From positions 310,001-374,000 of the forward strand of contig NZ_RPOI01000016.1 of assembly GCF_003818115.1 (NCBI RefSeq): a stretch of DNA of 64,000 nucleotides, read 5' to 3'. Below, one piece after another: positions 19,328 through 29,698 of the stretch (positions are counted from its first letter, which is position 1; the number at the start of each line of letters is the position of its first letter). The translations under genes and the position numbers were made by a program. The notes beneath the pieces are model-generated. The model made no database searches and was not told where the DNA came from. It saw only the letters and a program-made list of their open reading frames with translations. The DNA comes from Citrobacter youngae. GTDB lineage: Bacteria > Pseudomonadota > Gammaproteobacteria > Enterobacterales > Enterobacteriaceae.

Positions 19328-19609
19328 ATGAAAAAGACGCTGATTATATTGGGCATGGTAGTAGCGCTGGTGATCCTGCCGTTCTTTATCAACCACGGTG
19401 GTGAATACGGCGGCTCGGATGGTGAGGCGGAGAGTCAGATTCAGGCTATTGCCCCGCATTATGAGCCGTGGTTCCAGCCGTTATATGAACCGGCAAGCGG
19501 TGAGATTGAAAGCCTGCTGTTTACGCTCCAGGGATCGCTGGGCGCAGCCGTAATTTTCTACATATTGGGTTATACCAAGGGCAGGCAACGTCGTGATGAC
19601 CGGGCTTGA
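19328..19609 (+). CDS. cbiN: Cobalt transporter accessory subunit CbiN
   Basis: Small two-helix membrane protein (93 residues) needed with CbiM for cobalt uptake. Helices lie at about 4-22 and 65-83. The extracytoplasmic loop contains NHGGEYGGSDGEAESQI and the family block YEPWFQPLYEPASGEIESLL. It starts 2 bases after cbiM and overlaps cbiQ by about 14 bases. Confidence 0.95.
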   Translation: MKKTLIILGMVVALVILPFFINHGGEYGGSDGEAESQIQAIAPHYEPWFQPLYEPASGEIESLLFTLQGSLGAAVIFYILGYTKGRQRRDDRA

Positions 19610-20273
19610 CAGGCTTAGCTATCAAAGCCGCTGGTTTCATGTCTCACCGGTGCGGAAATTTCTGCTCTGGCTAATGATGATGATTCTGGCCTTTACTCTG
19701 CCCCCGCTGGGGCAGGGTATCGAGATGTTGCTGATAGCGGCGCTCAGTTGCTGGCTGCTGCGGGTTTCTTTCTGGCGCTGGTGTCGCTGGATGGCGCTAC
19801 CATTTGGCTTTCTGCTGGTGGGCGTCGTGACGATTTTGTTTAGCGTCAGTCGCGACCCGCATACCTTACTGGCCAGCGTACCCGTGGGCAGCTACTGGTT
19901 GGGCGTTAGCGCCCCAGGACTTGTCACCGCCAATGAAACCTTCTGGCGCAGCCTGGCTGCGCTGGCGGCAACGTTCTGGCTGGTGCTGAATTTACCGTTT
20001 CCGCAGTTAATTATCCTGCTCAAACGTGCACATGTCCCACGACTGATGACCGAGCTGATTCTGCTGACCTGGCGCTTTATTTTTATCCTGTTAGACGAGG
20101 CACTCGCCATTCATCGCGCACAAACGCTGCGTTTTGGTTATCGTAGCTTGCCATTAGGCTATCGCTCGCTGGCGATGCTGGTGGGATTATTGTTTACCCG
20201 CGTGTTGATCCGTTATCAGCAAATGACCACCACACTGGATATCAAACTGTATCAGGGTGATTTTCACCTGTAA
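19596..20273 (+). CDS. cbiQ: Cobalt ECF transporter T component CbiQ
   Basis: Transmembrane coupling component linking CbiM to the ATPase CbiO; 225 residues from the ATG at 19596 (a GTG one codon earlier is possible). It has four to five hydrophobic segments. The coupling-helix motif near residue 150 reads LLKRAHVPRLMTELI, and a later one is IHRAQTLRFGYRS. The start lies inside cbiN. Confidence 0.95.
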   Translation: MTGLDRLSYQSRWFHVSPVRKFLLWLMMMILAFTLPPLGQGIEMLLIAALSCWLLRVSFWRWCRWMALPFGFLLVGVVTILFSVSRDPHTLLASVPVGSYWLGVSAPGLVTANETFWRSLAALAATFWLVLNLPFPQLIILLKRAHVPRLMTELILLTWRFIFILLDEALAIHRAQTLRFGYRSLPLGYRSLAMLVGLLFTRVLIRYQQMTTTLDIKLYQGDFHL

Positions 20274-20281
20274 GGAAAAGT

Positions 20282-21097
20282 ATGCTTGCCACCTCAGCGC
20301 TTTGGTTTCGCTACCAGGATGACCCGATTCTCAAAGGGCTAACGCTGGACTTTTCTCAACATGCCGTCACCGGACTGGTGGGGGCCAATGGCTGTGGGAA
20401 GTCCACGCTGTTTATGAACCTGAGCGGTTTACTGCGCCCACAACAGGGGGCGGTGATGTGGCAAGGAAAACCACTGGATTACAGCAAGCGCGGCCTGCTG
20501 GCGCTACGTCAGCAGGTGGCAACGGTATTTCAGGACCCCGATCAGCAAATCTTTTATACCGACATCGACAGTGACATCGCCTTTAGCCTGCGTAATCTTG
20601 GCGTGGACGAGGCTGAAATTGCCCGTCGGGTGGACGATGCCTTGACGCTGGTCGACGCCCAGCATTTTCGCCATCAGCCGATTCAGTGCTTAAGTCACGG
20701 GCAAAAAAAACGCGTAGCGATAGCCGGGGCGCTGGTGCTGCAAGCGCAGTATCTGTTACTGGATGAACCCACCGCCGGTCTCGACCCATCAGGGCGTACG
20801 CAGATGATCGAGATTATCAAACGCATTGTAGCGCAAGGAAATCATGTGGTTATTTCCAGCCATGATATTGATCTCATCTATGAAGTCAGCGATGCGGTGT
20901 ATGTTTTACGTCGCGGAGAAGTGCTGACGCACGGCACGCCGGGGGACGTTTTCGCCCGTACCGATCTTATTGAACAAGCCGGGTTAACTCAGCCATGGCT
21001 GGTGAAATTGCACACCGAGCTGGGCTTCCCGCTGTGTAAAACAGAGGCTGAATTTTTTAGTTGTATGCGAGAGAACGCACTGAAGGAGGCGTCATGA
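20282..21097 (+). CDS. cbiO: Cobalt ECF transporter ATPase CbiO
   Basis: ATP-binding subunit of the cobalt importer, 271 residues. Walker [10 protein letters not shown] is at 34-42, the Q-loop in [10 protein letters not shown], signature LSHGQKKR near residue 140, Walker [13 protein letters not shown], and the switch His in [12 protein letters not shown]. The signature uses SH in place of the usual SG. The gene lies 8 bases after cbiQ with AAGGAAA before the ATG, and overlaps cbiP by 4. Confidence 0.96.
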   Translation: MLATSALWFRYQDDPILKGLTLDFSQHAVTGLVGANGCGKSTLFMNLSGLLRPQQGAVMWQGKPLDYSKRGLLALRQQVATVFQDPDQQIFYTDIDSDIAFSLRNLGVDEAEIARRVDDALTLVDAQHFRHQPIQCLSHGQKKRVAIAGALVLQAQYLLLDEPTAGLDPSGRTQMIEIIKRIVAQGNHVVISSHDIDLIYEVSDAVYVLRRGEVLTHGTPGDVFARTDLIEQAGLTQPWLVKLHTELGFPLCKTEAEFFSCMRENALKEAS

Positions 21098-22614
21098 CGC
21101 AGGCGATAATGTTGCAGGGAACGGCATCTGATGTGGGTAAAAGCGTGTTGGTCGCCGGGCTGTGTCGAATTTTTTATCAGGATGGGCTGCGTACCGCGCC
21201 GTTCAAATCGCAAAACATGGCGCTGAACTCTGGTATTACGCCAGAGGGCAAAGAGATGGGCCGCGCGCAAATTTTTCAGGCTGAAGCCGCTGGCATTACG
21301 CCAGATGTGCGTATGAATCCGGTGCTGCTTAAACCGACCAGCGACCGTAAAGCGCAGGTTGTGCTGATGGGCAAAGTGGCAACCGATATGGATGCGGTCA
21401 GTTACCACGAGTACAAACCGCGTCTGCGGGATCAAATCCTGTCAGTTTATAACAGTCTGGCGCAAGAGTTCGATGTGCTGGTGCTGGAGGGGGCGGGAAG
21501 CCCGGCCGAGATTAACCTGCGCGATCGCGATATCGTCAATATGGGCATGGCTGAAATGGCGCAATGTCCTGTCATTTTGGTGGCGGATATCGACCGTGGC
21601 GGGGTGTTTGCCTCCATTTACGGCACGCTGGCGCTATTGCACGATCATGAACGCGCCAGGGTCAAAGGGGTGATCATCAATAAATTTCGCGGCGATGTGG
21701 CGCTGCTCTATTCCGGTATTGAGCAAATTGAAGCGCTGACCGGGGTGCCGGTACTGGGCGTCATGCCATGGCTGGATGTGGATCTGGAAGATGAAGATGG
21801 CGTTGCGCTGCAAAAGGGCAAATATTTGCGCACTGATAAACGCGACATCGACATCGCCGTTGTGCAAATCCCGCACATTTCTAACTTTACTGATTTCAAT
21901 GCGCTTGCCGCACAGCCGGATGTGCGCGTGCGCTATGTGCGCCAGCCTGAAGAACTGGCGGGGGCCGATCTGGTGATTCTGCCCGGCAGCAAAAATACGC
22001 TGGGCGATCTTGTGTGGCTGCGTGAGAGCGGAATGGCGCACGGCGTCGTGCAATTGCATCGTAATAACGTGCCGGTGGTGGGGATTTGCGGCGGCTATCA
22101 AATGCTCGGCGATACGATCATCGATGAAGTGGAGTCAGGGCTTGGCACGCTGCCGGGTCTGGGCTTGCTCAATACCGTCACCCATTTTGCCCAGCACAAA
22201 ACCACCACTCTGGTTGAGGGAAAAATGTCCTCCTCGCTGCCTGACTGGCTGGCGGGCGCGGCGGGGTTATCCGTTCGTGGTTACGAAATCCATATGGGCG
22301 AAACGACGTTAACCGAAGAATGCCGGTCGGTGATGACGCTGCGCAAAGACGGAGGCAATGTGGCTGACGGCGCGGTTACGCCGGATGGCCTGGCGTTTGG
22401 TACTTATCTTCACGGTCTGTTCGACAGCGATGAATTTACCCGGGCGCTGGTTAATGGCCTGCGCGTACGTAAAGGGTTAGCACCGCTGGATTCCACCTTC
22501 CATTACGCGCAATATAAATCGCAGCAGTTTGATCTGCTGGCGGATGCGATGCGGCAACACATCGATATTGAGAAAATTTATACCATCATGCAGCAACACC
22601 GGGAGCCCGTATGA
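21094..22614 (+). CDS. cbiP: Adenosylcobyric acid synthase CbiP
   Basis: Glutamine-dependent amidation of side chains b, d, e and g of adenosylcobyrinate a,c-diamide. The chosen ATG ([17 protein letters not shown]) follows GGAGG and gives 506 residues, as in Salmonella. The N-terminal domain has the P-loop GTASDVGKS. The C-terminal glutaminase domain has Cys in [12 protein letters not shown] (about residue 333) and His in [10 protein letters not shown]. Overlaps of 4 bases on both sides. Confidence 0.97.
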   Translation: MTQAIMLQGTASDVGKSVLVAGLCRIFYQDGLRTAPFKSQNMALNSGITPEGKEMGRAQIFQAEAAGITPDVRMNPVLLKPTSDRKAQVVLMGKVATDMDAVSYHEYKPRLRDQILSVYNSLAQEFDVLVLEGAGSPAEINLRDRDIVNMGMAEMAQCPVILVADIDRGGVFASIYGTLALLHDHERARVKGVIINKFRGDVALLYSGIEQIEALTGVPVLGVMPWLDVDLEDEDGVALQKGKYLRTDKRDIDIAVVQIPHISNFTDFNALAAQPDVRVRYVRQPEELAGADLVILPGSKNTLGDLVWLRESGMAHGVVQLHRNNVPVVGICGGYQMLGDTIIDEVESGLGTLPGLGLLNTVTHFAQHKTTTLVEGKMSSSLPDWLAGAAGLSVRGYEIHMGETTLTEECRSVMTLRKDGGNVADGAVTPDGLAFGTYLHGLFDSDEFTRALVNGLRVRKGLAPLDSTFHYAQYKSQQFDLLADAMRQHIDIEKIYTIMQQHREPV

Positions 22615-23156
22615 TGATTCTGGTTACCGGCGGTGCGCGTAGCGGCAAGAGTCGACATGCGGAAGCGCTGATCGCGGATTCTCCAAACGTTTTGTATATC
22701 GCGACTTCGCAGATCTTTGATAAGGAGATGGCGGCGCGAATTCAGCATCATCGCGATGGACGCCCTGCGCACTGGCGTACAGCTGAACGCTGGCAACATC
22801 TCGATGAACTGATAACGGCAGAAAACGATCCGCAGGAAGCCATTTTGCTGGAGTGCATTACCACGATGGTGACCAATCTGCTGTTTGCACTGGGCGGTGA
22901 CAGTGACCCGGATAGCTGGGATTACGCGGCGATGGAGCAGTCGATCGAGGATGAGATCCGTTCGCTGATTGCTGCCTGTCAGCGCTGCCCGGCAAAGGTT
23001 GTGCTGGTGACCAACGAAGTGGGAATGGGGATTGTTCCGGAGAACCGTCTGGCACGGCATTTTCGCGATATTGCAGGACGCGTGAATCAGCGACTGGCGG
23101 CAGCAGCCGATGAGGTCTGGCTGGTGGTATCAGGAATTGGAGTCAAAATTAAATGA
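22611..23156 (+). CDS. cobU: Adenosylcobinamide kinase / guanylyltransferase CobU
   Basis: Bifunctional enzyme that phosphorylates adenosylcobinamide and activates it with GTP for loop assembly; 181 residues. P-loop [12 protein letters not shown] is at about 7-18. The guanylylated His in Salmonella is His46, and here the stretch [13 protein letters not shown] holds it. [17 protein letters not shown] is the C-terminal signature. It starts MMILV within the cbiP stop; the second Met is an alternative start. Confidence 0.96.
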   Translation: MMILVTGGARSGKSRHAEALIADSPNVLYIATSQIFDKEMAARIQHHRDGRPAHWRTAERWQHLDELITAENDPQEAILLECITTMVTNLLFALGGDSDPDSWDYAAMEQSIEDEIRSLIAACQRCPAKVVLVTNEVGMGIVPENRLARHFRDIAGRVNQRLAAAADEVWLVVSGIGVKIK

Positions 23157-23896
23157 GTAAGTTGTTCTGGGCAATGCTCTCTTTTATCAGTCGCTTGCCC
23201 GTTCCTGCTCGCTGGTCGCAAGGACTGGATTTCGAGCACTATTCACGTGGCATTGTGATGTTCCCGCTGATTGGCGTGGTGCTGGGCGGGCTTACGGGGC
23301 TGGTCTTTATGGCGCTACAGGCCTGGTGCGGTATCCCACTGGCGGCGCTGTTTGCAGTGTTGACCCTGGCGCTACTGACCGGCGGTTTTCATCTTGATGG
23401 CCTGGCGGATACCTGTGACGGTATTTTCTCTGCCCGTCGACGCGAACGGATGCTGGAGATCATGCGCGACAGCCGGCTGGGAACCCACGGCGGACTGGCG
23501 CTAATTTTCGTGTTGCTGGCAAAAGTGCTGGTAGTGAGCGAACTGGCTTTGCGTGGCACACCGATGTTGGCGGCGCTTGCTGCGGCTTGTGTCGCCGGGC
23601 GGGGCTGTGCTGTTTTGCTGATGTATCGACATCGTTACGCGCGCGAAGAAGGGCTGGGCAACGTCTTTATCGGCAAAGTCTCCGGGCGTCAAACCTGCGT
23701 CACGTTGGGATTTGCGGCGATCCTTGCCGCCGTACTGCTTCCCGGTATGCGTGGTGTGGCAGCACTGGTCGTTACGTTGGTGGCGATCTTCATTCTTGGG
23801 CAGTTATTAAAACGCACGTTAGGTGGGCAAACCGGCGATACGCTGGGTGCGGCCATTGAACTTGGCGAGTTGGTTTTCCTGCTGGCTCTGCTTTGA
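23153..23896 (+). CDS. cobS: Adenosylcobinamide-GDP ribazoletransferase CobS (cobalamin synthase)
   Basis: Polytopic membrane enzyme joining adenosylcobinamide-GDP to alpha-ribazole (phosphate); 247 residues with about six hydrophobic segments. The acidic motif [16 protein letters not shown] (near residue 80) matches the metal-binding signature of the family. N-terminal block [12 protein letters not shown]. It overlaps cobU by 4 bases. Confidence 0.96.
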   Translation: MSKLFWAMLSFISRLPVPARWSQGLDFEHYSRGIVMFPLIGVVLGGLTGLVFMALQAWCGIPLAALFAVLTLALLTGGFHLDGLADTCDGIFSARRRERMLEIMRDSRLGTHGGLALIFVLLAKVLVVSELALRGTPMLAALAAACVAGRGCAVLLMYRHRYAREEGLGNVFIGKVSGRQTCVTLGFAAILAAVLLPGMRGVAALVVTLVAIFILGQLLKRTLGGQTGDTLGAAIELGELVFLLALL

Positions 23897-23920
23897 GTCA
23901 GTCAACATACTGGAACCCTT

Positions 23921-24985
23921 ATGCAGACTTTATCCTCTTTACTTCACGCGATCCCTTCTCCCGATAGCGCTGCAATGTTGCGCGCGCAGCAACATATTGA
24001 TGGCCTGCTTAAGCCGCCGGGAAGTCTTGGGCGACTCGAATCTCTCGCTGTGCAACTGGCCGGTATGCCAGGCCTGAAGGGTGTGCCGCATGTGAATGGC
24101 AAAGCGATGCTGGTGATGTGTGCCGATCATGGCGTGTGGGATGAAGGGGTTGCCGTTTCGCCTAAAATCGTCACGGCTATTCAGGCTGCTAATATGACGC
24201 GTGGGACGACCGGCGTTTGCGTGCTGGCTGCTCAGGCGGGGGCAAAGGTACATGTGATTGATGTCGGCATCGATGCTGAACTCATTCCCGGCGTGGTGAA
24301 TATGCGCGTGGCGCGCGGCTGCGGTAATATTGCTCAAGGCCCGGCAATGCACCGTTCTCAGGCCGAGGAACTGTTGCTGGAAGTTATTCGTTATACCCAT
24401 GAGCTGGCCAGGGATGGCGTAACGCTGTTTGGCGTCGGTGAACTTGGTATGGCCAATACGACCCCCGCGGCGGCAATCGTCAGCGTATTGACCGGCAGCG
24501 ATGCCGAGGATGTGGTCGGTATCGGCGCTAACCTGCCGCTCTCGAGGGTAGGCAATAAGGTTGATGTTGTACGGCGAGCCATTGCCGTCAATCAGCCGGA
24601 TCGCAATGACGGTATTGATGTGCTGGCAAAAGTGGGTGGTTTTGATCTTGTCGGTATGGCGGGGGTGATGTTAGGTGCGGCGTCTTGCGGTCTGCCGGTT
24701 ATCCTGGATGGTTTCCTGTCTTATTCGGCGGCACTGGCTGCCTGTCAGATAGCGCCGGAGATTAAACCTTATCTGATCCCGTCGCATTTCTCCGCCGAGA
24801 AGGGCGCTCGTACTGCACTGGCGCACCTGGAACTGGAGCCGTATCTCAACATGGGAATGCGTTTAGGCGAAGGCAGTGGTGCCGCGCTGGCGATGCCCAT
24901 TGTTGAAGCGGCCTGCGCGATGTATAGCAATATGGGGCAGTTAGCTGCCAGTAATATTGTATTACCGGATGGCAAAGAAGCGTAG
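23921..24985 (+). CDS. cobT: Nicotinate-nucleotide:DMB phosphoribosyltransferase CobT
   Basis: Makes alpha-ribazole phosphate, the lower-ligand nucleotide, from dimethylbenzimidazole and NaMN. It has 354 residues, close to the Salmonella length. Family blocks: [50 protein letters not shown] and the C-terminal [16 protein letters not shown] with the catalytic Glu in GEGSG. It lies 24 bases after cobS, the widest gap in the operon, and is followed by a terminator, so it ends the transcript. Confidence 0.97.
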   Translation: MQTLSSLLHAIPSPDSAAMLRAQQHIDGLLKPPGSLGRLESLAVQLAGMPGLKGVPHVNGKAMLVMCADHGVWDEGVAVSPKIVTAIQAANMTRGTTGVCVLAAQAGAKVHVIDVGIDAELIPGVVNMRVARGCGNIAQGPAMHRSQAEELLLEVIRYTHELARDGVTLFGVGELGMANTTPAAAIVSVLTGSDAEDVVGIGANLPLSRVGNKVDVVRRAIAVNQPDRNDGIDVLAKVGGFDLVGMAGVMLGAASCGLPVILDGFLSYSAALAACQIAPEIKPYLIPSHFSAEKGARTALAHLELEPYLNMGMRLGEGSGAALAMPIVEAACAMYSNMGQLAASNIVLPDGKEA

Positions 24986-24994
24986 CCGCTCACG

Positions 24995-25020
24995 ACCCCG
25001 CTTTATGGCGGGGGTTTTTA
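24995..25020 (+). terminator. Terminator of the cbi/cob operon
   Basis: CCCCGC (24996-25001) pairs with GCGGGG (25008-25013) around the loop TTTATG, followed by GTTTTTA. It lies just after the cobT stop. Confidence 0.85.
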
Positions 25021-25103
25021 TGTGCATTCTCGTCGTAACCCCCTAAAACAGATAAAAAAGCTATACTTAATGGATATCTGCTGCGACGAAGGAAAGGAAA
25101 AAG

Positions 25104-26030
25104 ATGCGTCGTGTAAAACTGCTGTGTGCTCTTGTTATGCTGCTCGCGAGTCAGGGATCGCAGGCGGTGAGCTACCCATTGCCTCCTGAGGGCAGCCGTC
25201 TGGTGGGAAGCCCTTTGACGATAACGATTCCCGCTGGTAATACTCAGCCCCTGGAGGCTTTTGCCGCACAGTATGGACAGGGATTGAGCAATATGCTCGA
25301 AGCCAATCCTGGTGTGGACGTATTTCTGCCAAAGTCGGGTTCCACACTGGTGGTGCCACAACAATTGATATTGCCTGATACCGTACGTGAAGGCATCGTC
25401 ATCAACGTCGCAGAAATGCGGCTCTACTATTACCCTGAGGGTGCTAATACGGTAGAGGTATTACCTATTGGTATTGGGCAGGCCGGGAGGGAAACTCCGC
25501 GCAACTGGGTCACGGCGGTCGAACGTAAACAGGAAGCACCAAGCTGGACGCCCACGGCAAATACCCGGCGGGAGTATGCTGCTCGTGGGGAAAGCTTACC
25601 GGCGTTTGTGCCTGCCGGGCCTGACAATCCGATGGGACTGTACGCTATCTATATCGGCAGGTTGTACGCCATCCATGGTACTAATGCCAACTTCGGTATT
25701 GGGCTACGCGTGAGCCAGGGCTGCATCCGTCTGCGTAATGACGACATCAAATACCTGTTTGATACTGTGCCAGTTGGCACGCGTGTTCAGATTATTGACC
25801 GACCGGTAAAATTCAGCACCGAGCCAGACGGTAGCCATTGGGTTGAGGTTCATGAACCGCTGTCCCGCAATCGCTCCGAATATGAATCTGACAGAAAGGT
25901 TCCGCTGCCCATCACCCCCGTTTTGCGTACTTTTATCAGCGGGAATGACGTGGATGTGAATCGTGGGAATCAGGCGCTGGAACGCCGTTCCGGGATGCCG
26001 GTGAATATCAGTCTGGTGCAGACACATTAG
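25104..26030 (+). CDS. erfK: L,D-transpeptidase ErfK (LdtA)
   Basis: Periplasmic L,D-transpeptidase that anchors Braun lipoprotein to peptidoglycan; 308 residues, near the E. coli length. A signal peptide (about 1-22, ending QGSQA) is followed by a LysM-like region ([20 protein letters not shown]), then the YkuD domain. The catalytic motif is [11 protein letters not shown] followed by [12 protein letters not shown], with Cys as nucleophile. The neighbourhood with cobT is as in E. coli. GGAAAGGAAAAAG precedes the ATG. A paralogue, ldtC, lies at 47146. Confidence 0.95.
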   Translation: MRRVKLLCALVMLLASQGSQAVSYPLPPEGSRLVGSPLTITIPAGNTQPLEAFAAQYGQGLSNMLEANPGVDVFLPKSGSTLVVPQQLILPDTVREGIVINVAEMRLYYYPEGANTVEVLPIGIGQAGRETPRNWVTAVERKQEAPSWTPTANTRREYAARGESLPAFVPAGPDNPMGLYAIYIGRLYAIHGTNANFGIGLRVSQGCIRLRNDDIKYLFDTVPVGTRVQIIDRPVKFSTEPDGSHWVEVHEPLSRNRSEYESDRKVPLPITPVLRTFISGNDVDVNRGNQALERRSGMPVNISLVQTH

Positions 26031-26053
26031 CGATGCCACTACGCGGCTCTTTC

Positions 26054-26743
26054 TTAGCCCTGACTATGGTGGGCCGCTTTTTTAAGCTGATACTGACCCA
26101 TTTTCACAAAACCGATATGGTCCGCCATCAACTGAGCTTCGTGCTCGCTGTGGGTAACCAGCAGCGCGGTCTGGCCTGCGGCGCGTAAAATATCCCGAAC
26201 CTCATTACCAAGGCGCTCGCGTGTGCGCTTATCCAGGCTGGAGAAGGGCTCATCCAGCAGTAAAATTTCTGGGTGTGGTGCCAGCGCGCGGGCTAACGCG
26301 ATGCGCTGCTGCTGCCCGCCAGAAAGTTCATGAGGGTAATGGTTAGCATGACTGTGCAATTCCACCATTTTCAACAGCTCCGTCACTCTGGCCTGTTGCG
26401 CTTCACGTGGCATACGCCGTAAACCGAAGGCGACGTTTTGTTGTGCGGTCAGATGGGGAAATAAGGCGTATTCCTGAAAGACCATGCCGACATGACGTTT
26501 TTCCGGGGGCAAATGAACGCCGGGGCCAGCGATACGCCGCTCTGAGACATAGATCTCTCCACACTGCAGTCGTTCAAAACCGGCAACTGCACGCAACACC
26601 GTTGTTTTCCCGCAGCCTGAAGCGCCAAGCAGACAGGCAATTTCTCCTTTGCGTACCGACATTGAGAATCCGCTCAGGACCGGTTGCTGGCTGTTGCCGT
26701 AGGCAACGTGCACGTCCTGGAGTCGTAATGCGATTTCTGACAT
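26054..26743 (-). CDS. Ferric iron ABC transporter, ATP-binding protein (FbpC-like)
   Basis: ATPase of a binding-protein-dependent Fe3+ importer, 229 residues from the ATG (MSEIALRLQDVHVAYG); a GTG six codons earlier is possible. Walker A GASGCGKTT is at 40-48, Q-loop MVFQEYALFPHLT, signature LSGGQQQR, Walker B ILLLDEPFSSLD, and switch His in LLVTHSEHEAQL. It is shorter than FbpC/PotA proteins and lacks the C-terminal regulatory domain. It is third in a three-gene operon, 10 bases after the permease. The iron substrate is inferred from the partner genes and Fur-like site. Confidence 0.85.
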   Translation of the reverse strand: MSEIALRLQDVHVAYGNSQQPVLSGFSMSVRKGEIACLLGASGCGKTTVLRAVAGFERLQCGEIYVSERRIAGPGVHLPPEKRHVGMVFQEYALFPHLTAQQNVAFGLRRMPREAQQARVTELLKMVELHSHANHYPHELSGGQQQRIALARALAPHPEILLLDEPFSSLDKRTRERLGNEVRDILRAAGQTALLVTHSEHEAQLMADHIGFVKMGQYQLKKAAHHSQG

Positions 26744-26753
26744 TGTTGCTCTC

Positions 26754-28442
26754 TTAACCACGGCGAGTCATCTGGTGACGCACCAACAATATAACGGGCA
26801 GTGTACCTGCTAAAACAATCATTAGCGCGGCGATAGCACCTTCTTCATAGGTCCCGCGGGCCGCTTCTGCATACAGCAGAGTGGCCAGCGTTTCGAAATT
26901 TACCGGGCGCAACAGCAGCGTTGTTGGCAGTTCTTTCATCGCATCGGCAAAAACCAGCAATGCGCTGCTCACTAATGCCGGACGCAGTAACGGAAAATGA
27001 ACGCGGGCAAATGTTCCGGCACCGTTTTCGCCGAGCAATCGTGAAGCCTGTTCGAGTGACGGCGGGATGCGACCCAGACCGGAGTCCAGCGCGCCGATGG
27101 CAATTGCCTGGAAACGCATCGCGCAGCAAATGACCAACAAAATACCGGCAGACATCAGCGGTAACCCGCGAATATCCAGTAAGTCGGCCAGCCAACGATC
27201 GACAGCCATCGCTGGTGGCAAAAAACCAATCGCCAGAATCGTTCCGGGCACCGCATAACCGAGGGAGGCCAGACGCATCACGCCACGACGAAAGCCAGGC
27301 ATCGCGTTGTCTGCTGCGCTATGGCGTGCGCTCCAGGCCACCAGCAAGCTGACGCAAATCACCACCAGCGTGGTGCCTGCTGCCAGCAAGAGCGTATTTT
27401 GTAATGCTGAAAGCAACGAGGCGGAAAGGGGGCTCGTGTCCCCTAAGCGTTTGGCACTTTCCCACATCAAAAAGAGAACCGGGGCCACAAAGCCCAATAT
27501 AACCGGTAGCGAAATGACCGCGCCGAGTAGCCAGCCACGCCAGCCGGGCACGCGAGTGGGTTGGATTTCCCGCAGGCTGCGGCTGCTGAATCCTTGCTTT
27601 CTGCGTCCGTAAAATTCCAGCGTCAGAATGAAGAAGATAAACATCAGCATCATGCAGGCGATTTGTGCGGCGGCGGATAAATCAGAGCGAGAGATCCACG
27701 TGGTGTAGACGGTAACGGTTAACGTTTGTACGCCGAGGAACTCCGATGCACCAATATCGTTGAGCGTTTCCAGAAGTGCCAGACTGATGCCGACAGCCAG
27801 TGCCGGGCGCGCCATTGGCAGGGCGACCCGGAAGAACGTCCCGGCAGCGCTGCATCCCAGCGTGCGGGCAGCCTCAAGTAAATGGGCCGGTTGACTGATA
27901 AAGGTGGCGCGGGTCGTCAAGTAGACGTAAGGATAGAGCACTAAACCGAGCAAAATAATCGCGCCGGAAAGCGAACGCAAATCCGGTAGCCGGAACTGTC
28001 GTGGACTGTCAAAGCCCAGCAGGAAGCGGATAAAGGTTTGCAGAGGGCCAATCGGATGCAGTAGATCGAGCCAGGCAAAGGCGACGATGTAGGTTGGCAT
28101 CGCCAGCGGCAGCAGCAACGCCCAACTGAGGATCTTACGTCCAGGAAAGTCCCATGCTGTGATGGCCCAGGCGCTGCCTACGCCAATCACGCCAACCAGC
28201 ACGGCCACGCCGGCTAACAGCAGTACGGTATTTTTTAATGCTGCAGGCAGCACAAACGTAATGAGATTGTCCCAGTGCGATAAATCCGACTGGGTAGCTT
28301 GCCAGATAAGCGCAAGGATGGGAGTCAGGACGCCAAGCGCAATGCAAAGCGCCCCAAGGTGCAACGGCGTTAATAATGACTGCGGCCCGGAAACCAGGCC
28401 GCGTAACGTCGGAAACTGTAGAAGTTTATTGATCGAATCCAA
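26754..28442 (-). CDS. Ferric iron ABC transporter, double-domain permease (FbpB-like)
   Basis: Inner-membrane permease of 562 residues in which two ABC permease domains are fused, as in the FbpB/SfuB family. The two EAA loops that contact the ATPase are visible: EAARTLGCSAAGTFFRVALP in the first half and EQASRLLGENGAGTFARVHF in the second. About twelve hydrophobic segments. It overlaps the upstream binding-protein gene by 17 bases. The start MDSINKLLQFPTLRGL has no strong rival. Confidence 0.88.
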   Translation of the reverse strand: MDSINKLLQFPTLRGLVSGPQSLLTPLHLGALCIALGVLTPILALIWQATQSDLSHWDNLITFVLPAALKNTVLLLAGVAVLVGVIGVGSAWAITAWDFPGRKILSWALLLPLAMPTYIVAFAWLDLLHPIGPLQTFIRFLLGFDSPRQFRLPDLRSLSGAIILLGLVLYPYVYLTTRATFISQPAHLLEAARTLGCSAAGTFFRVALPMARPALAVGISLALLETLNDIGASEFLGVQTLTVTVYTTWISRSDLSAAAQIACMMLMFIFFILTLEFYGRRKQGFSSRSLREIQPTRVPGWRGWLLGAVISLPVILGFVAPVLFLMWESAKRLGDTSPLSASLLSALQNTLLLAAGTTLVVICVSLLVAWSARHSAADNAMPGFRRGVMRLASLGYAVPGTILAIGFLPPAMAVDRWLADLLDIRGLPLMSAGILLVICCAMRFQAIAIGALDSGLGRIPPSLEQASRLLGENGAGTFARVHFPLLRPALVSSALLVFADAMKELPTTLLLRPVNFETLATLLYAEAARGTYEEGAIAALMIVLAGTLPVILLVRHQMTRRG

Positions 28443-29463
28443 CTTTATCTACCAGCAGACTTGCTTGTTTACGGTATTTCACGATTTCGGTTAACGGAAT
28501 TTTATCGACATCGATCTCACCAATTGTGGCGTTGATCACCGGATCGAGAGTGACACCTTTCAGTACCGGGTATTCGAAGTTCGCTTTTGCGTACTGCTGC
28601 TGGGCAGGTGCGGAAACCAGATATTCCATCAACTTAACGGCATCGGCTTTATTGGGGGCATAGCGTGCTACTGCCGCGCCGCTGATATTGACGTGCGTGC
28701 CGCCATTTTCAAAGGTTGGCTTAACGACTTTAATTGCATCGCCCCACTGACGTGCATCGCTGCCTTCTTTGGCGTTTTTCATATGGCCGACGTAATAGGA
28801 GTTCGCCAGGCCAATATCGCAAATACCCCCGAGGATATCGCGGGCAACGTCACGGTCGCCGCCAGTCGCTTTACGTGCCAGATTCGCTTTCACGCCACGC
28901 AGCCATTCTTCCGTTTTTGCTTCGCCGTGATGGGCAATCATCGCGGCGATCAGCGCCGTATTGTACGGATGCTGACCGGAACGAATACAAACCTTACCTT
29001 TGTACTCGGGGCTGGCGAGCTGTTCGTAATGCCAGTTATCGATTGGCATTGACTTCTCGGCGTACAACACTCGCGCACGCATTGACAGCGCAAACCACTG
29101 ATTATCCGCACCGCGGAGATTGGCCGGAATAGCCGCTTTCAGTGCTTCTGACTCCACGGGTTGTGTCACACCCGCTTCGACTAAATCGATAAGGTTCCCG
29201 GCGTCAACGGTCATCAGCAGGTCGGCAGGGGAGTTTTTACCTTCCGCTTTAACACGCTCAAGCATGCCGTCCTTGATATAGACCGTGCTGACTTTTATAC
29301 CGCTGGTTTTCGTCCAGCTATCAAGCAGGGGCTGAATCAGGCCCGGTTCACGGGTGGTATACAGCGTTAACGCATCCTGGGCGAAAGCCGGCAGGCTGAC
29401 AGAGAGGACGAGAGCAGAAGCAAGCGTGATACGGCGCAGTCCAGTGCGAGGCAGAGCATTCAT
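28426..29463 (-). CDS. Ferric iron ABC transporter, periplasmic binding protein (FbpA-like)
   Basis: Periplasmic iron-binding protein of 345 residues. A signal peptide ends at about residue 28 (LSVSLPAFA, then QDALTLYTTREPGL). The paired tyrosines typical of Fe3+ ligands in this family are seen in IGLANSYYVGHMKNA. The fold motifs LYTTR and INISGAAVARYAPN-like NISGAAV also fit. It is the first gene of the operon and has a Fur-like site about 75 bases upstream. This three-gene set lies between erfK and a LysR gene and is absent from that place in E. coli K-12 as I recall it. Confidence 0.9.
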   Translation of the reverse strand: MNALPRTGLRRITLASALVLSVSLPAFAQDALTLYTTREPGLIQPLLDSWTKTSGIKVSTVYIKDGMLERVKAEGKNSPADLLMTVDAGNLIDLVEAGVTQPVESEALKAAIPANLRGADNQWFALSMRARVLYAEKSMPIDNWHYEQLASPEYKGKVCIRSGQHPYNTALIAAMIAHHGEAKTEEWLRGVKANLARKATGGDRDVARDILGGICDIGLANSYYVGHMKNAKEGSDARQWGDAIKVVKPTFENGGTHVNISGAAVARYAPNKADAVKLMEYLVSAPAQQQYAKANFEYPVLKGVTLDPVINATIGEIDVDKIPLTEIVKYRKQASLLVDKVGFDQ

Positions 29464-29531
29464 CGTTTATATCCCAGCGTAATTGGAACGTACAGTGACC
29501 CGGGCAGGGGCTCATTTTTTGCCTGCGTACA

Positions 29532-29550
29532 ATAAATGATAATCACTAGC
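29532..29550. promoter_or_regulatory. Candidate Fur box before the iron ABC operon
   Basis: The 19-base segment contains ATGATAATCA and matches the Fur consensus GATAATGATAATCATTATC at 14 of 19 positions by my count. It lies about 70-90 bases upstream of the binding-protein start in very AT-rich DNA, where a promoter would be expected. Confidence 0.55.
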
Positions 29551-29698
29551 AATTACAATCATTGCAAAGTGTAAATAATTTACATTTACATAACTTTAAT
29601 CAACGGTGTGAAGTGGCCTGTCCCTGTTATGGATAAGATATTTAGCATCCATGAATACACTGGGTTGCCGGCTGCCTGGCGTTACCAGACGTAATCAC

